A DNA stretch of 64,000 nucleotides, taken from assembly GCF_036881825.1 (NCBI RefSeq), contig NZ_JBAJMW010000001.1, positions 62,001 to 126,000 on the forward strand. Direction: 5' to 3'. The notes beneath the pieces were generated by a model, which did no database searches, was not told where the DNA came from, and saw only the letters and a program-made list of their open reading frames with translations. The position numbers were made by a program, and so were the translations under genes. Below, in pieces: positions 1 through 10,616 of the stretch (position 1 is its first letter; each line of letters starts with the position of its first letter). This stretch comes from Tersicoccus mangrovi. GTDB taxonomy: Bacteria > Actinomycetota > Actinomycetes > Actinomycetales > Micrococcaceae.

Positions 1-2
1 CA

Positions 3-129
3 CCCCAGCCCCATCCTGATCGCCGACGTCGGGCTCGGCTGCCCCACACGCACCACCGCCGCACCGGAGCCCGTCCCTGGACACCGGCGATCGGGCTCTC
101 ACTCCCCAGCCCCATCCTGATCGCCGACG
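3..129. repeat. 26-bp direct repeat, two copies
   Basis: An identical 26-base segment occurs at 3-28 and 104-129, beginning CCCCAGCCCCATCCTG. The second copy can pair with the segment at 166-178 at the end of the MFS gene (one G-T mismatch), so it could also form part of a transcription terminator. The sequence left of the window is not visible, so more copies may exist. No gene is seen in 1-170. Confidence 0.6.
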
Positions 130-170
130 CCAGGGCCGGGATGCGCCGGCTCCGCGGCGGACCCGTCCGA

Positions 171-1520
171 TCAGGACGGGAGCCGGCGCATGCCCCACAG
201 GGGTGAGAAGAACAGGGGCACGGATGCGGTCGCGGCACCGACCACACCGATCACGATCGTCGGGACGATGCCGATCAGGCCACCGAGCCAGCCGCCCAGC
301 AGCGCGCCGATCGGCATGACGCCCCACACGAGGCACCGGATCGAGGCGTTCATCCGGCCGAACAGCGCCGGCGGGCACACCCGCTGGCGCATGCTGACCT
401 GCAGCACGTTGTAGACGACCACGAGCACCGAGAACCCGAAGTCCGCGACGGACAGCACGGCGATCTGCTGCCACGTGGCCGGCAGCAGCGTCGCCACGGG
501 CATCAGCAGCATGACGCCGGCCGAGGCCAGCATGGACAGCGGCAGCGCCGTCCCCTCCCCCACCCGGTCCCCGATGCGGGACGCGAGGGCGGCGCCGAGC
601 ACGCCGCCGACCGCGCCCAGCGTCATGATGAGCCCGAACGCCGGGGCGCCGAGACCGAGCTGACGCAGGATGAGGATCGGATACAGGGTCGCGGCCAGGG
701 TGGAGAAGAAGTTGGAGATGCCGGTGGCCGTGGTGATGCGGCTGATCAGGGGATGCCGCACGACGAAACGCAGCCCGGCGCGGATCTGACCGAGGAGGGA
801 GGCCTCATCGGGGGCGGCCGGCCGCTGCTCGTGATCGCGCACCGTCAGCAGCGCCACCGCGGAGACGAGATAGCCGACGGCCTCGGCGACGAAGAGCACG
901 GGCACGCTCACCACGCTCAGCAGGGCGCCACCGATGCCGGGACCGCCGAGCCGCGCGACCTGGGCCGTCGCCTCGAGCTTGCCGTTGGCGTCCGCGACCC
1001 GGCCCGACGGCACCAGCACCGGCACGAAACTCTGGTATCCGACGTCGAAGAACACGGTCGCGGTGCCGACGACGGCGGCGACGGCGATCAGGTGCCAGAA
1101 GTCGAGCGTGCCGGTCCACCACAGCACCGGGATGGACAGCATGGCCACCGCCCGCACCGCGTCGGCCGTGATCATCGTCCGGCGTTTGCGCCACCGGTCC
1201 ACCCACGCGCCGGCCGGCAGCCCGATGAGCAGGAACGCGGCGAACTGCACGGCGTCGAGGACGCCCACCTGGAAGGCGCTGGCGTCGAGGACGCTGACGG
1301 CGAGCACGGGCAACGCGATCCGGCCGACGCTCGCGCCGAGCTGGCTGACGCCCTGGCCGCCCCAGAACCGCAGGAAGTCACCGTCGCGCCACAGCGAGCG
1401 GTCCGGAACGACGACGTCGGTCACGTCGCCGGTCACGGGCGCCGGCGCGTCGGCGGCCACCCGGTTCACGACCGGCGGCGCCTCGATCGGAGGCGACGCC
1501 GGCGGATTCTCGGAACTCAT
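171..1520 (-). CDS. MFS transporter, probable drug/metabolite efflux
   Basis: About 449 residues with some twelve hydrophobic segments and the MFS loop motif 'GAWVDRWRKRR' between early helices. This is the pattern of the MFS_3 (TetV/enterobactin-exporter-like) efflux family. I place the start at the ATG at 1520 (MSSENPP). An upstream TTG at 1556 would put the start inside a palindrome that looks like an operator. It diverges from the ArsR-like regulator at 1578, which probably controls it. The substrate cannot be told from sequence. Confidence 0.85.
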   Translation of the reverse strand: MSSENPPASPPIEAPPVVNRVAADAPAPVTGDVTDVVVPDRSLWRDGDFLRFWGGQGVSQLGASVGRIALPVLAVSVLDASAFQVGVLDAVQFAAFLLIGLPAGAWVDRWRKRRTMITADAVRAVAMLSIPVLWWTGTLDFWHLIAVAAVVGTATVFFDVGYQSFVPVLVPSGRVADANGKLEATAQVARLGGPGIGGALLSVVSVPVLFVAEAVGYLVSAVALLTVRDHEQRPAAPDEASLLGQIRAGLRFVVRHPLISRITTATGISNFFSTLAATLYPILILRQLGLGAPAFGLIMTLGAVGGVLGAALASRIGDRVGEGTALPLSMLASAGVMLLMPVATLLPATWQQIAVLSVADFGFSVLVVVYNVLQVSMRQRVCPPALFGRMNASIRCLVWGVMPIGALLGGWLGGLIGIVPTIVIGVVGAATASVPLFFSPLWGMRRLPS

Positions 1521-1538
1521 GGCGACCAGCCTGACGCG

Positions 1539-1560
1539 GTGATTGGTATTCGTCAATCAC
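1539..1560. promoter_or_regulatory. Inverted repeat, likely operator of the ArsR-like regulator
   Basis: GTGATTG at 1539-1545 and CAATCAC at 1554-1560 form a perfect 7-bp dyad with an 8-base spacer. It lies in the short gap between the divergent MFS and regulator genes. Position and symmetry fit a dimeric winged-helix repressor; the link to this regulator is inferred. Confidence 0.55.
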
Positions 1561-1577
1561 TACGGCATGCTGGCGTC

Positions 1578-2084
1578 ATGAGAGCGAAGGACACCGACGA
1601 CGAGGCCCTCGCGCGCGGCCGCGCGCTCAGTTCTCCGCTGCGCATCCGCATCCTGCGGTACTGCCTGCACGAGTCGCGGACCAACAAGCAGATCGCCGAA
1701 CGTTTCGACCTGAATCCGGCCACGAGCCTGCACCACGTGCGCACCCTGGCCGACGCCGGCCTGCTCGCCGCGGAGTCGGAGCGGCGGGGCGCTCGCGGCG
1801 CACGCGAGGTCCCCTACCTGGCCACCCGGTTGTCCTGGCGCACGCCCCTGCCCCCCGGGACCACGCTGGTCGACGCGTTCCTCGCCGACCTCGAGGGCGT
1901 CGCCCCCGACCAGCTGCTCACCATCCGGCTCGGCGTCAAGCTCAACGCCGAGCACCGCCGCGAGATGCTCGCGACGGTGGAGGCCGTCATGCAGGAGTAC
2001 GCGTCGCTGCCCGCGGACGAGGACGGCGAGCCGACGTCGATCTTCTTCGCCCACCACCCCGACTTGACAGCCCGGGACCGCTGA
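1578..2084 (+). CDS. ArsR/helix-turn-helix transcriptional regulator
   Basis: A 168-residue protein with an N-terminal winged helix-turn-helix at about residues 10-65 (ALSSPLRIRILRYCL, then NKQIAERFDLNPATSLHHVRTL). No metal-binding cysteine cluster is evident, so it is an ArsR-fold regulator rather than a proven metal sensor. The C-terminal half resembles the effector region of HTH_20-type regulators. It diverges from the MFS transporter across a gap with a perfect dyad, which suggests it represses that gene and perhaps its own. Confidence 0.8.
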   Translation: MRAKDTDDEALARGRALSSPLRIRILRYCLHESRTNKQIAERFDLNPATSLHHVRTLADAGLLAAESERRGARGAREVPYLATRLSWRTPLPPGTTLVDAFLADLEGVAPDQLLTIRLGVKLNAEHRREMLATVEAVMQEYASLPADEDGEPTSIFFAHHPDLTARDR

Positions 2085-2097
2085 ACCCGGGCCGGAC

Positions 2098-2121
2098 ACC
2101 CGGCCCGCACGCGGGCCGGGT
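2098..2121. terminator. Hairpin terminator between convergent genes
   Basis: An 11-bp perfect stem (2098-2108 with 2111-2121) has a very short loop and lies between the convergent regulator and Rieske genes. It has no strong T run, as is common in high-GC actinobacteria. Confidence 0.6.
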
Positions 2122-2133
2122 CGGCGGTCCGGA

Positions 2134-3021
2134 TCAGCCGGCGCCGGGCAGGCTGACCTCGAGCCGGCCGTCGACCACGCGCGTGTCGAAGCTCGGCTGC
2201 GGCGCCGTGGCCGGGCCGTTGAGCACGGCACCGTCGCGCAGGGAGAACGTGGAGCCGTGCCACGGGCAGGTGATACAGGGACCCTCCCCCGGCGTCCCGG
2301 ACGTCAGCTCACCCTCGTGCAGGGGCCCGGCGAGGTGGCTGCAGGCGTCCGCGAGCACGAAGACGGCGTCCGAGGACTCCTGCCGCAGCACGACGACGGG
2401 CACCTCCCCCACGGTGCGGCGGGCGAGGGTACCGGTCGGCAGCTCGTCGACGGGGCCGAGCGAGTGCCAGCCCGGTTCCACGCGGTGCGGCACGTCCTCG
2501 GCGTGGTTCACCCCGGAGGCCTGGCGGAAGGACAGGTGGCCGCCGAGGTACCCGCCGAGGCCCGCGATGGAGAGCCCGGCGAACGAGAGCACCTTGCCCA
2601 GGCCGTGGCGTCCCGAGCGGCGCGCCAGCCAGGAGACGGAGTACAGCCCGATCGCGGTGAAGTTGGCGCCCGCGTGGACGAGCCCGACGCGCATCTGCTG
2701 CTCGTGCAGATCGCCGTAGTCCGCGTAGCCGGCGGCGACGGCCGGGACGGACGCGACGACGCCTGCACCCACGAGCCGGCGCGAGGCGTCCTCGGAGCCG
2801 GGCACCAGGTCGAGGAACGCCGCGGAGAACCAGGCGCCCAGCGGCAGCTGGACGAGCACCGGGTGCAGCGGATGCCCCTGCGGGACACCGTGCAGGATGT
2901 CGCGGAGCCACTGCGGCTGGATGAGCGCGTGGGAGAGCTTCTGTTCGATGGCGACGACAGGGTCGAGCCAGGTGGCGTCCTCGAGGACGTCAACGGCGGC
3001 GACGGGGGCGAGGGTCTTCAT
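2134..3021 (-). CDS. Rieske [2Fe-2S] protein with DUF2231 membrane domain
   Basis: A 295-residue protein. Residues about 45-170 form a DUF2231-type membrane domain (HPLHPVLVQLPLGAW, several hydrophobic helices). Residues about 185-292 form a Rieske domain with both cluster motifs, C227-S-H229 and C252-PW-H255. DUF2231/Rieske fusions are common in actinobacteria and act as membrane-anchored electron-transfer proteins, but the partner is unknown. It stands alone, transcribed from the 3.0-kb intergenic gap. Confidence 0.85.
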   Translation of the reverse strand: MKTLAPVAAVDVLEDATWLDPVVAIEQKLSHALIQPQWLRDILHGVPQGHPLHPVLVQLPLGAWFSAAFLDLVPGSEDASRRLVGAGVVASVPAVAAGYADYGDLHEQQMRVGLVHAGANFTAIGLYSVSWLARRSGRHGLGKVLSFAGLSIAGLGGYLGGHLSFRQASGVNHAEDVPHRVEPGWHSLGPVDELPTGTLARRTVGEVPVVVLRQESSDAVFVLADACSHLAGPLHEGELTSGTPGEGPCITCPWHGSTFSLRDGAVLNGPATAPQPSFDTRVVDGRLEVSLPGAG

Positions 3022-3094
3022 GCGGCCTCCTCGGTGCGTGAACCCTCATTGTGCCGCGCACCACCCACCGAACGAAACCCATCAGTGGGCTGAC

Positions 3095-3132
3095 GATCCC
3101 CGGGAGGCCCGCAGCGTCGGGCCCGGGATCGT
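3095..3132 (-). terminator. Hairpin terminator after mshB
   Basis: CGATCCC at 3095-3101 pairs with GGGATCG at 3126-3132, and an inner GGCCCG/CGGGCC stem extends the hairpin. It lies just past the mshB stop. Confidence 0.55.
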
Positions 3133-3145
3133 GGGGCCGGTGGCC

Positions 3146-4384
3146 TCAGGTGCGGGAGCGCCGCAGGCCGCGGGCGGTGAACAGGACCGCCGCGATGGTC
3201 GCGACGCCGGCGCCGTAGAGCCACACGAGGCCGGCCAGGGCGATCCCCGTCGGCTGTGCGGTCTGCGTGACGATCAGCGGCACCTCGCCGGTGCCGGCCA
3301 GCAGCCAGTTCGCGGTGAAGGCGACGGCCCCGGTCAGGGCGGCTGCCCACACGGAACGGGTCCAGACCCCCACGGCCGTCGCGGCACTGGCGCACAGCAC
3401 GATCGCGAGCACCGCGCCCCACGGCAGCGGCGTCGCGCCGGTGTAGCCGACGTGGCCCTGCAGCACGGTGCCGAGCCAGCAGACGAGCAGGCCGGCCACG
3501 ACGGCGGCGAGGACGGCGCCGATCCCGCCGCCGCGACGGCGGCGGCCCGGGGCCGGCGGCGTCGTCGTGTCCATGGAGCGGAACCGCTCGACGGCGTCGA
3601 CGTCCCGCCAGATGCCGTTGGAGAGCGCGAACCGGCCGCCCTCGACCACGGCCTGGGTGCCGTGGGCGGCGATCGCGGCGCGCTTGACCTGCGGGTCGCC
3701 GGCCACCTCGATCAGCCGGCCCGTGGAGGAGCCGGCATCGCTCGCGGTGACCCACAACCGGATGGGGAGCTCCTCGCGGACCTGCGCGAGGGCGGCGAGG
3801 GTCACTTCGTGGGTGCGGATGTGGTCGGGGTGGCCGTAGCCGCCGTCGTCGTCGTACGTGACGACGACGTCGGGACGGACGACCCGCAGCAGGGCCGCGG
3901 CGTCCGCGGTGGACTGCTCCAGCGGCTGCTGGGAGAAGCTGTCGGCCGAGACCTGCGGCGCCGGACGGGCACGCCCGTCCTCGCCCCAGCTCATCCCGGA
4001 GTCGCGGTAGAGCCGGCTCGGAGCACCCGACGCGAGGGCCGGGGCGGTGCCGAGCAGGAAGCCGCTGTGCACGCCGAGCACCCGGGTGGCCGAGGCCAGC
4101 TCGGTCAGGCGCACCCGGGCCAGCTCGGTGCCGTCGTCGACGGATTCGGGCAGCCCGACCTGCAGATGCCGCAGGTCGGCGGGGATCACCTCGCCCAGTT
4201 CACCGCGCGTGCAGGTGAGCAGGAGCACCCGGTGCCCGGCGGCGGCCAGGGCCGCCATCGTCCCGCCCGTCGCGATCGACTCGTCGTCGGGATGGGCGTG
4301 GACGAACAGGACCGTGGCCGGCGCCTCGACGCCGGCCAGCAGGTCCGACAGTCCGGGACGCTCGCCGGCCGGCTCCTGCTGCAC
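3146..4384 (-). CDS. mshB: GlcNAc-Ins deacetylase MshB fused to a membrane domain
   Basis: MshB removes the acetyl group from GlcNAc-inositol, the second step of mycothiol synthesis. The 412-residue product has the PIG-L/LmbE zinc motif AHPDDE (H31, D34) and a second histidine cluster, YGHPDHIRTH (H185). Characterised MshB enzymes are about 290-300 residues. Here the catalytic part ends near residue 280, followed by an Arg/Gly linker and about four hydrophobic helices (287-408) that resemble DUF6113, usually a separate gene next to mshB. The start is GTG at 4384, 3 bp past the typA stop, so it is probably co-transcribed with typA. Confidence 0.88.
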   Translation of the reverse strand: MQQEPAGERPGLSDLLAGVEAPATVLFVHAHPDDESIATGGTMAALAAAGHRVLLLTCTRGELGEVIPADLRHLQVGLPESVDDGTELARVRLTELASATRVLGVHSGFLLGTAPALASGAPSRLYRDSGMSWGEDGRARPAPQVSADSFSQQPLEQSTADAAALLRVVRPDVVVTYDDDGGYGHPDHIRTHEVTLAALAQVREELPIRLWVTASDAGSSTGRLIEVAGDPQVKRAAIAAHGTQAVVEGGRFALSNGIWRDVDAVERFRSMDTTTPPAPGRRRRGGGIGAVLAAVVAGLLVCWLGTVLQGHVGYTGATPLPWGAVLAIVLCASAATAVGVWTRSVWAAALTGAVAFTANWLLAGTGEVPLIVTQTAQPTGIALAGLVWLYGAGVATIAAVLFTARGLRRSRT

Positions 4385-4387
4385 GGG

Positions 4388-6307
<1,920 letters not shown>

Positions 6308-6553
6308 GCGGGATGACTCGATTCGGTGAGAGGTCGTGTCCACGGTGCTGACCCGTGGACACCGAAGGGTGCGGGGGCCGGGCGTCGCCCGGGCGCGGGC
6401 GTGGCCGCGCGTGGACCCGGCGGTGCGGATCCCGTGGTGCCCAGAGAGCACCGACAGACCATTCTAGACCCGCGCGCCCATTCCGCGCCGTGGTCGCCGT
6501 CACGCTCCCCCGGCAGGCCCGTACGGAAAGGGACGGGCGGGCTGGCGCACGGA

Positions 6554-6599
6554 CGCCGACGGCGCCCGTCCCCGGCGGTGGGGGCGGGCGCCGTCGGCG
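6554..6599 (-). terminator. Strong hairpin terminator of the peptide ABC operon
   Basis: A 15-bp perfect stem (6554-6568 with 6585-6599) has a G-rich 16-base loop. It lies just past the stop of the ABC ATPase gene and before the typA promoter region. Confidence 0.7.
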
Positions 6600-6633
6600 A
6601 CCTGTGGTTCTCGCGTTACTGGATCCGCGATCC

Positions 6634-8481
6634 CTACTCGTCGCTGATGCCGGCGGCGAGCAGCTGGGCGCGCACCTCGCGCCGCTCGCGCTGCTTGTCC
6701 GGATCCGGCAGCGGCACCGCGGCCAGCAGGCGCTGCGTGTACGCCTCCTGCGGGTTGCGCAGGATCTCGTCGCGGGTGCCCTGCTCGACGATCCGGCCGT
6801 GGTTCATCACGACGATCCGGTCGGCCAGCAGGTCCACGACGGCCAGGTCGTGCGTGACGAAGAGGCAGGCGAAGCCGAGCTCCTTCTGCAGGTCCTGGAA
6901 CAGCTCGAGCACGCGGGCCTGCACGGACACGTCCAGCGCGGACGTCGGCTCGTCGGCCACCATGAGCGCCGGCTTGAGGGCGAGCGCCCGGGCGATGCCG
7001 ACGCGCTGCTTCTGGCCGCCGGAGAGCTCGTGCGGGTACCGGTTGCGGTAGGAGCGGGGCAGCTGCACCTGGTCCAGGAGGGACTCGATGCGCTTCTGCA
7101 GCTCCGCGCCCTTCGCCTCACCGGCGAGGTAGAGCGGCTCGCCGATGCTCTCACCGATGGGCAGTCGCGGGTTCAGGGAGGACGACGGGTCCTGGAAGAC
7201 CATGCCCACCTTGTTCCGCAGCACCTTCAGCTGCTTGCGGTTCGCCTTCGAGATGTCCTCGCCGACGACCGTGAGGGTGCCCTCGACGATAGGCAGCAGC
7301 CCCACGGAGGCCCGCCCGATCGTGGTCTTGCCGGAGCCGGACTCCCCCACCAGGCCGACGACCTGGCCCGGGTAGACCGTCAGGTTCGCGTCGGTGACGG
7401 CGCGGAATGCCGGCACCCGTCCCTGCTTCGGGTACTCGATCGCGACGCCGCGCAGGTCCAGCACCGGCTGGACGGCCTGCAGCCGCTCGGCCTCGGCCTG
7501 CGCGATGCGTTCCGCCTCGGCGAGGGCCCGCTTGTTCTCCTCCTCGCGAGTGGCCAGCTCGGCGGAGTCGATGTCGACCTCGGCGCTCGAGACGTCGGCG
7601 GAGGCGGCGAGCGCGGCCACCAGGTCGATCTCCTCCTCCCCCGCGGTGCCCAGGTGCGGCACGGCGGCCAGCAGGGTCTGGGTGTAGGGGTGCTGCGGCT
7701 CGTGGAAGATCTGCCGCGCCGTGCCCGCCTCGACCGTGCGGCCGTCCTTCATCACGAGAATGCGGTCCGCGAGGTCGGCGACGACACCCATGTCGTGGGT
7801 GATGAGGATGATGCCGGAGTCCAGCTTGTCCTTCAGGTTGCGCATCAGGTCGAGGATCTCGGCCTGGACGGTGACGTCGAGCGCCGTCGTCGGCTCGTCC
7901 GCGATCAGCAGCTTCGGGTCGCACGAGAGCGACTGGGCGATCATGGCGCGCTGCCGCTGGCCACCCGAGAGCTGGTGCGGGTAGGAGTTGAACGCCTTCT
8001 GCGGGTCCGGCATCTCGACCAGCTCGAGCATCTCCAGGGCCCGGGCCGCGGCCTGCTTGGGCGAGACCTCGTTGTGCAGGCGCACCGTCTCGACGATCTG
8101 GTTGCCGACCGTGTACACGGGGTTCAGCGCCGTCATCGGCTCCTGGAAGATGACCGCGATCTCCGAGCCGCGCACCTGGCGCAGCGCGTGGCGGGAGGCG
8201 TTGAGCAGCTCTCGGCCGGCCAGGTCCACACTGCCGCGGACGACGGCGTTGGGAGGCAGCAGGTCGAGGAGGGCCATCGCCGTCGTCGATTTGCCGGACC
8301 CGGACTCACCGACGATGGCGAGCACCTCGCCGCGCGCCAGGTCGAAGTTCGAGTCGATGACGGCCGGCACGAGCTTCTTCTCGACGCCGAAGCTGATGTT
8401 CAGGTCGCGGACGGACAGCAGGGCCCCGCCGCGGCTGCCGCCGCCGGACGGAGTGGCGCTGGGCTGCGCTGCGTGGCTCAT
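6634..8481 (-). CDS. Double-ATPase subunit of peptide ABC importer
   Basis: 615 residues holding two complete ABC ATPase domains, a DppD-DppF fusion. The first has Walker A GESGSGKS at about 58-65 and signature LSGGQRQR. The second has GESGSGKT and LSGGQKQR. Both show Walker B with DEPTTALD or DEPTSALD. Between them, at about 285-335, is an acidic, Glu/Ala-rich stretch likely to form a coiled coil, longer than usual. It powers dipeptide/oligopeptide uptake through the permeases at 9.2-12.2 kb. The PH-like gene on the other strand separates it from them, so it probably has its own promoter at 8482-8582. Confidence 0.9.
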   Translation of the reverse strand: MSHAAQPSATPSGGGSRGGALLSVRDLNISFGVEKKLVPAVIDSNFDLARGEVLAIVGESGSGKSTTAMALLDLLPPNAVVRGSVDLAGRELLNASRHALRQVRGSEIAVIFQEPMTALNPVYTVGNQIVETVRLHNEVSPKQAAARALEMLELVEMPDPQKAFNSYPHQLSGGQRQRAMIAQSLSCDPKLLIADEPTTALDVTVQAEILDLMRNLKDKLDSGIILITHDMGVVADLADRILVMKDGRTVEAGTARQIFHEPQHPYTQTLLAAVPHLGTAGEEEIDLVAALAASADVSSAEVDIDSAELATREEENKRALAEAERIAQAEAERLQAVQPVLDLRGVAIEYPKQGRVPAFRAVTDANLTVYPGQVVGLVGESGSGKTTIGRASVGLLPIVEGTLTVVGEDISKANRKQLKVLRNKVGMVFQDPSSSLNPRLPIGESIGEPLYLAGEAKGAELQKRIESLLDQVQLPRSYRNRYPHELSGGQKQRVGIARALALKPALMVADEPTSALDVSVQARVLELFQDLQKELGFACLFVTHDLAVVDLLADRIVVMNHGRIVEQGTRDEILRNPQEAYTQRLLAAVPLPDPDKQRERREVRAQLLAAGISDE

Positions 8482-8582
8482 CGGTGGTTCCCTTCTGACA
8501 CCGCGGGCGACGCCGGGCGCCGCTTCGCGTGATCCGCGCGCCCCGGCTGGGAGGCGGCGGCCAATGCTGAAACGATGGGCAG

Positions 8583-9185
8583 ATGACGACCTTCACGGCC
8601 GGCACCAGCCGGTGGATGGCGATCGGCTGCTGGGCCGTCGCCCTCATGCTGCTCGTGTCCGCGGCGACGAGCGGTGGCGCCGCGATCGGAGCGAAGCTGG
8701 CGATCATCGCCGTCGACCTGGCCGCGGTCGGATGGGCGGCCCTCTGGCGCCCCACCGTGACCATCGACGACGAGCAGGTGGTGGTGCGCAACGTGTTCCG
8801 CACCGTGAGCGTGCCGTGGGCTGCGCTGATCGACGTCGACACGAAATACGCGCTCACGCTCGTCACCCCGCACCGCCGGGTCACGGCGCTGGCCGCCCCG
8901 GCGCCCGGACGGCACGCCGTCATGTGGGCGAACCGCCAGGACGTCACGGGCCTGCCCGAGCGCACCTACGATTCCGCGCACTCGATCCGGCCCGGCGACC
9001 TGGCCGCGTCGCACTCCGGCGCGGCCGCGCTGCTCGTGCGCCGCCACTGGGAGCGGCTGGCCGAGGAGCAGCGCATCGACCTCGGCGCGGCCGACACCAC
9101 GACCATCGGCACCCGCTGGCACCCCGCCACGATCGCGGCCGCCGGCGTGCTGGCGGTCGCGACCGTGGTGGTGATCAGCCTCTGA
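8583..9185 (+). CDS. PH domain-containing membrane protein
   Basis: A 200-residue protein with two hydrophobic helices at about 10-55, then a bacterial PH-like domain (bPH type, WRPTVTIDDEQVVVRNVFRTVSVPWAALIDVD) and a C-terminal helix at about 180-198. The family is common in actinobacteria and has no defined biochemical role. It sits on the opposite strand inside the peptide transporter locus. Its start is 101 bp from the ATPase start, so the two promoters share that gap. Confidence 0.75.
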   Translation: MTTFTAGTSRWMAIGCWAVALMLLVSAATSGGAAIGAKLAIIAVDLAAVGWAALWRPTVTIDDEQVVVRNVFRTVSVPWAALIDVDTKYALTLVTPHRRVTALAAPAPGRHAVMWANRQDVTGLPERTYDSAHSIRPGDLAASHSGAAALLVRRHWERLAEEQRIDLGAADTTTIGTRWHPATIAAAGVLAVATVVVISL

Positions 9186-9208
9186 GCCGGTGACGGCGGC
9201 GAACGAGG

Positions 9209-10552
9209 TCATCGTCCGTCCCGGCGGCGGAACCCGCGCCGGCGCGGCTCGGTGGCCCCGCCCGGCCCGGTGCCCCGCGCGTCGTCGTCGAGCTCGAGCC
9301 GGGAGTTCTGGCCGCCCTCGGCCGGCGTGCCGTGGTAGAGCGTCGAGGACCGCTCGTCGGGGGTGACGACGCCCGGCTCCGCGAGGGTCTGTGCCTCGCG
9401 GGCGGTGCGTTCGTCCTCGTCGGCCTCGCGCTCACTGCGGGAGACCGAGGACAGTGACCGGTCCTCGTCGATGGCGTCCTTCTGCACCTCCTCGACGGCG
9501 GTCCGGGTGCCGGTCGCGTACTGGCTGACGGAGCCGGTCGAGGACTGTCCGCTCAGCATCATCGCCGCGCTCAGGCGCTTGATCGACCGGAGCGAGAACT
9601 TCTTCTGCCGCGGGTCGAACGCGTCGCGCAGACCGTCGCCGATGAAGTTGATGCAGAGGCAGATCACGACGATGAACAGGCCGGGCCACCAGAACAGCCA
9701 CGGCCGCGTGCTGAACGCCGCCTGGTTCTGGCTGATCAGCGAACCCAGCGAGATGTCTGGTGCGCGGACACCCAGGCCGAGGTAGCTCAGCGCCGTCTCG
9801 GTCAGGATGGCGGCGCTCATCAGCAGCGTCAGGTTGACGGTGATGACGCCGACCGTGTTCGGCAGGATGTGCTTGAAGATGATCCGTGCGTTCGACGCGC
9901 CCGCGATGCGCGCCGCGTCGACGAACTCCCGCTCGCGCAGGGACAGGAACTCGGCGCGGACCAGACGGCCCAGCAGCATCCAGGTGACCAGGCCCAGGAA
10001 GACGCCGAGGACGAGGACGCCGTTCTGGCCGCCGGCCCGGCCGACGATCGCCGCGGCGATCAGGGTCGGGATGACGATGAAGACGTCGGTCAGGCGCATC
10101 AGGATCGCCTCGGTCCAGCCCCGGAAGAACCCGGCGAGCGAGCCGACGATGATGCCGATGACACCGGCGAGGATGCCGATGGTGACCATGATGAACAGCG
10201 AGATCTGGGTGCCGCGCATCGTCATGGCGAACAGGTCACGGCCGACGCGGTCCTGACCGAACGGGTGGTCGCCGAAGTCGAACGGCAGCTTCCATGTCGG
10301 GGATCCGCTGTTCACCAGGTCGGGTGTGTCGGAGTAGCTGTAGTGCCACCACCCGGGGATCGGCCCGATGCCCTGCGACGTGATCGCCAGCAGCAGGATG
10401 ATCAGGAAGACGACGATCGAGGCGACCGCCGCCGTGTGGCCGAGGAACTTCTTGAAGACGATGCGGCCCTGGCTCAGGCCGCGGGTCGCCTCCTCGGCGG
10501 GTGCCGGCTTCGCGGTGCTCTCCGGAGGAGTCTGCGTCTCGGTGCGGCTCAT
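9209..10552 (-). CDS. Peptide ABC transporter permease (OppC/DppC type)
   Basis: Inner-membrane permease with an N-terminal helix and a BPD_transp_1 domain. The EAA loop reads 'EREFVDAARIAGASNARIIFKHILPN'. I chose ATG at 10552 (MSRTETQ) because AAGGAAG lies a few bases upstream; the longer frame to 10597 has no such site. The length is 447 residues, against about 300 for the family. The excess is a hydrophilic, acidic, presumably cytoplasmic tail of roughly 110 residues with no recognisable fold. Confidence 0.88.
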   Translation of the reverse strand: MSRTETQTPPESTAKPAPAEEATRGLSQGRIVFKKFLGHTAAVASIVVFLIILLLAITSQGIGPIPGWWHYSYSDTPDLVNSGSPTWKLPFDFGDHPFGQDRVGRDLFAMTMRGTQISLFIMVTIGILAGVIGIIVGSLAGFFRGWTEAILMRLTDVFIVIPTLIAAAIVGRAGGQNGVLVLGVFLGLVTWMLLGRLVRAEFLSLREREFVDAARIAGASNARIIFKHILPNTVGVITVNLTLLMSAAILTETALSYLGLGVRAPDISLGSLISQNQAAFSTRPWLFWWPGLFIVVICLCINFIGDGLRDAFDPRQKKFSLRSIKRLSAAMMLSGQSSTGSVSQYATGTRTAVEEVQKDAIDEDRSLSSVSRSEREADEDERTAREAQTLAEPGVVTPDERSSTLYHGTPAEGGQNSRLELDDDARGTGPGGATEPRRRGFRRRDGR

Positions 10553-10616
10553 GAGGACTTCCTTGCGTTCGTGGCCTGCGTCGTGCTCGGAGCCCACGGT
10601 CGGTGGGCGGTGCGGA

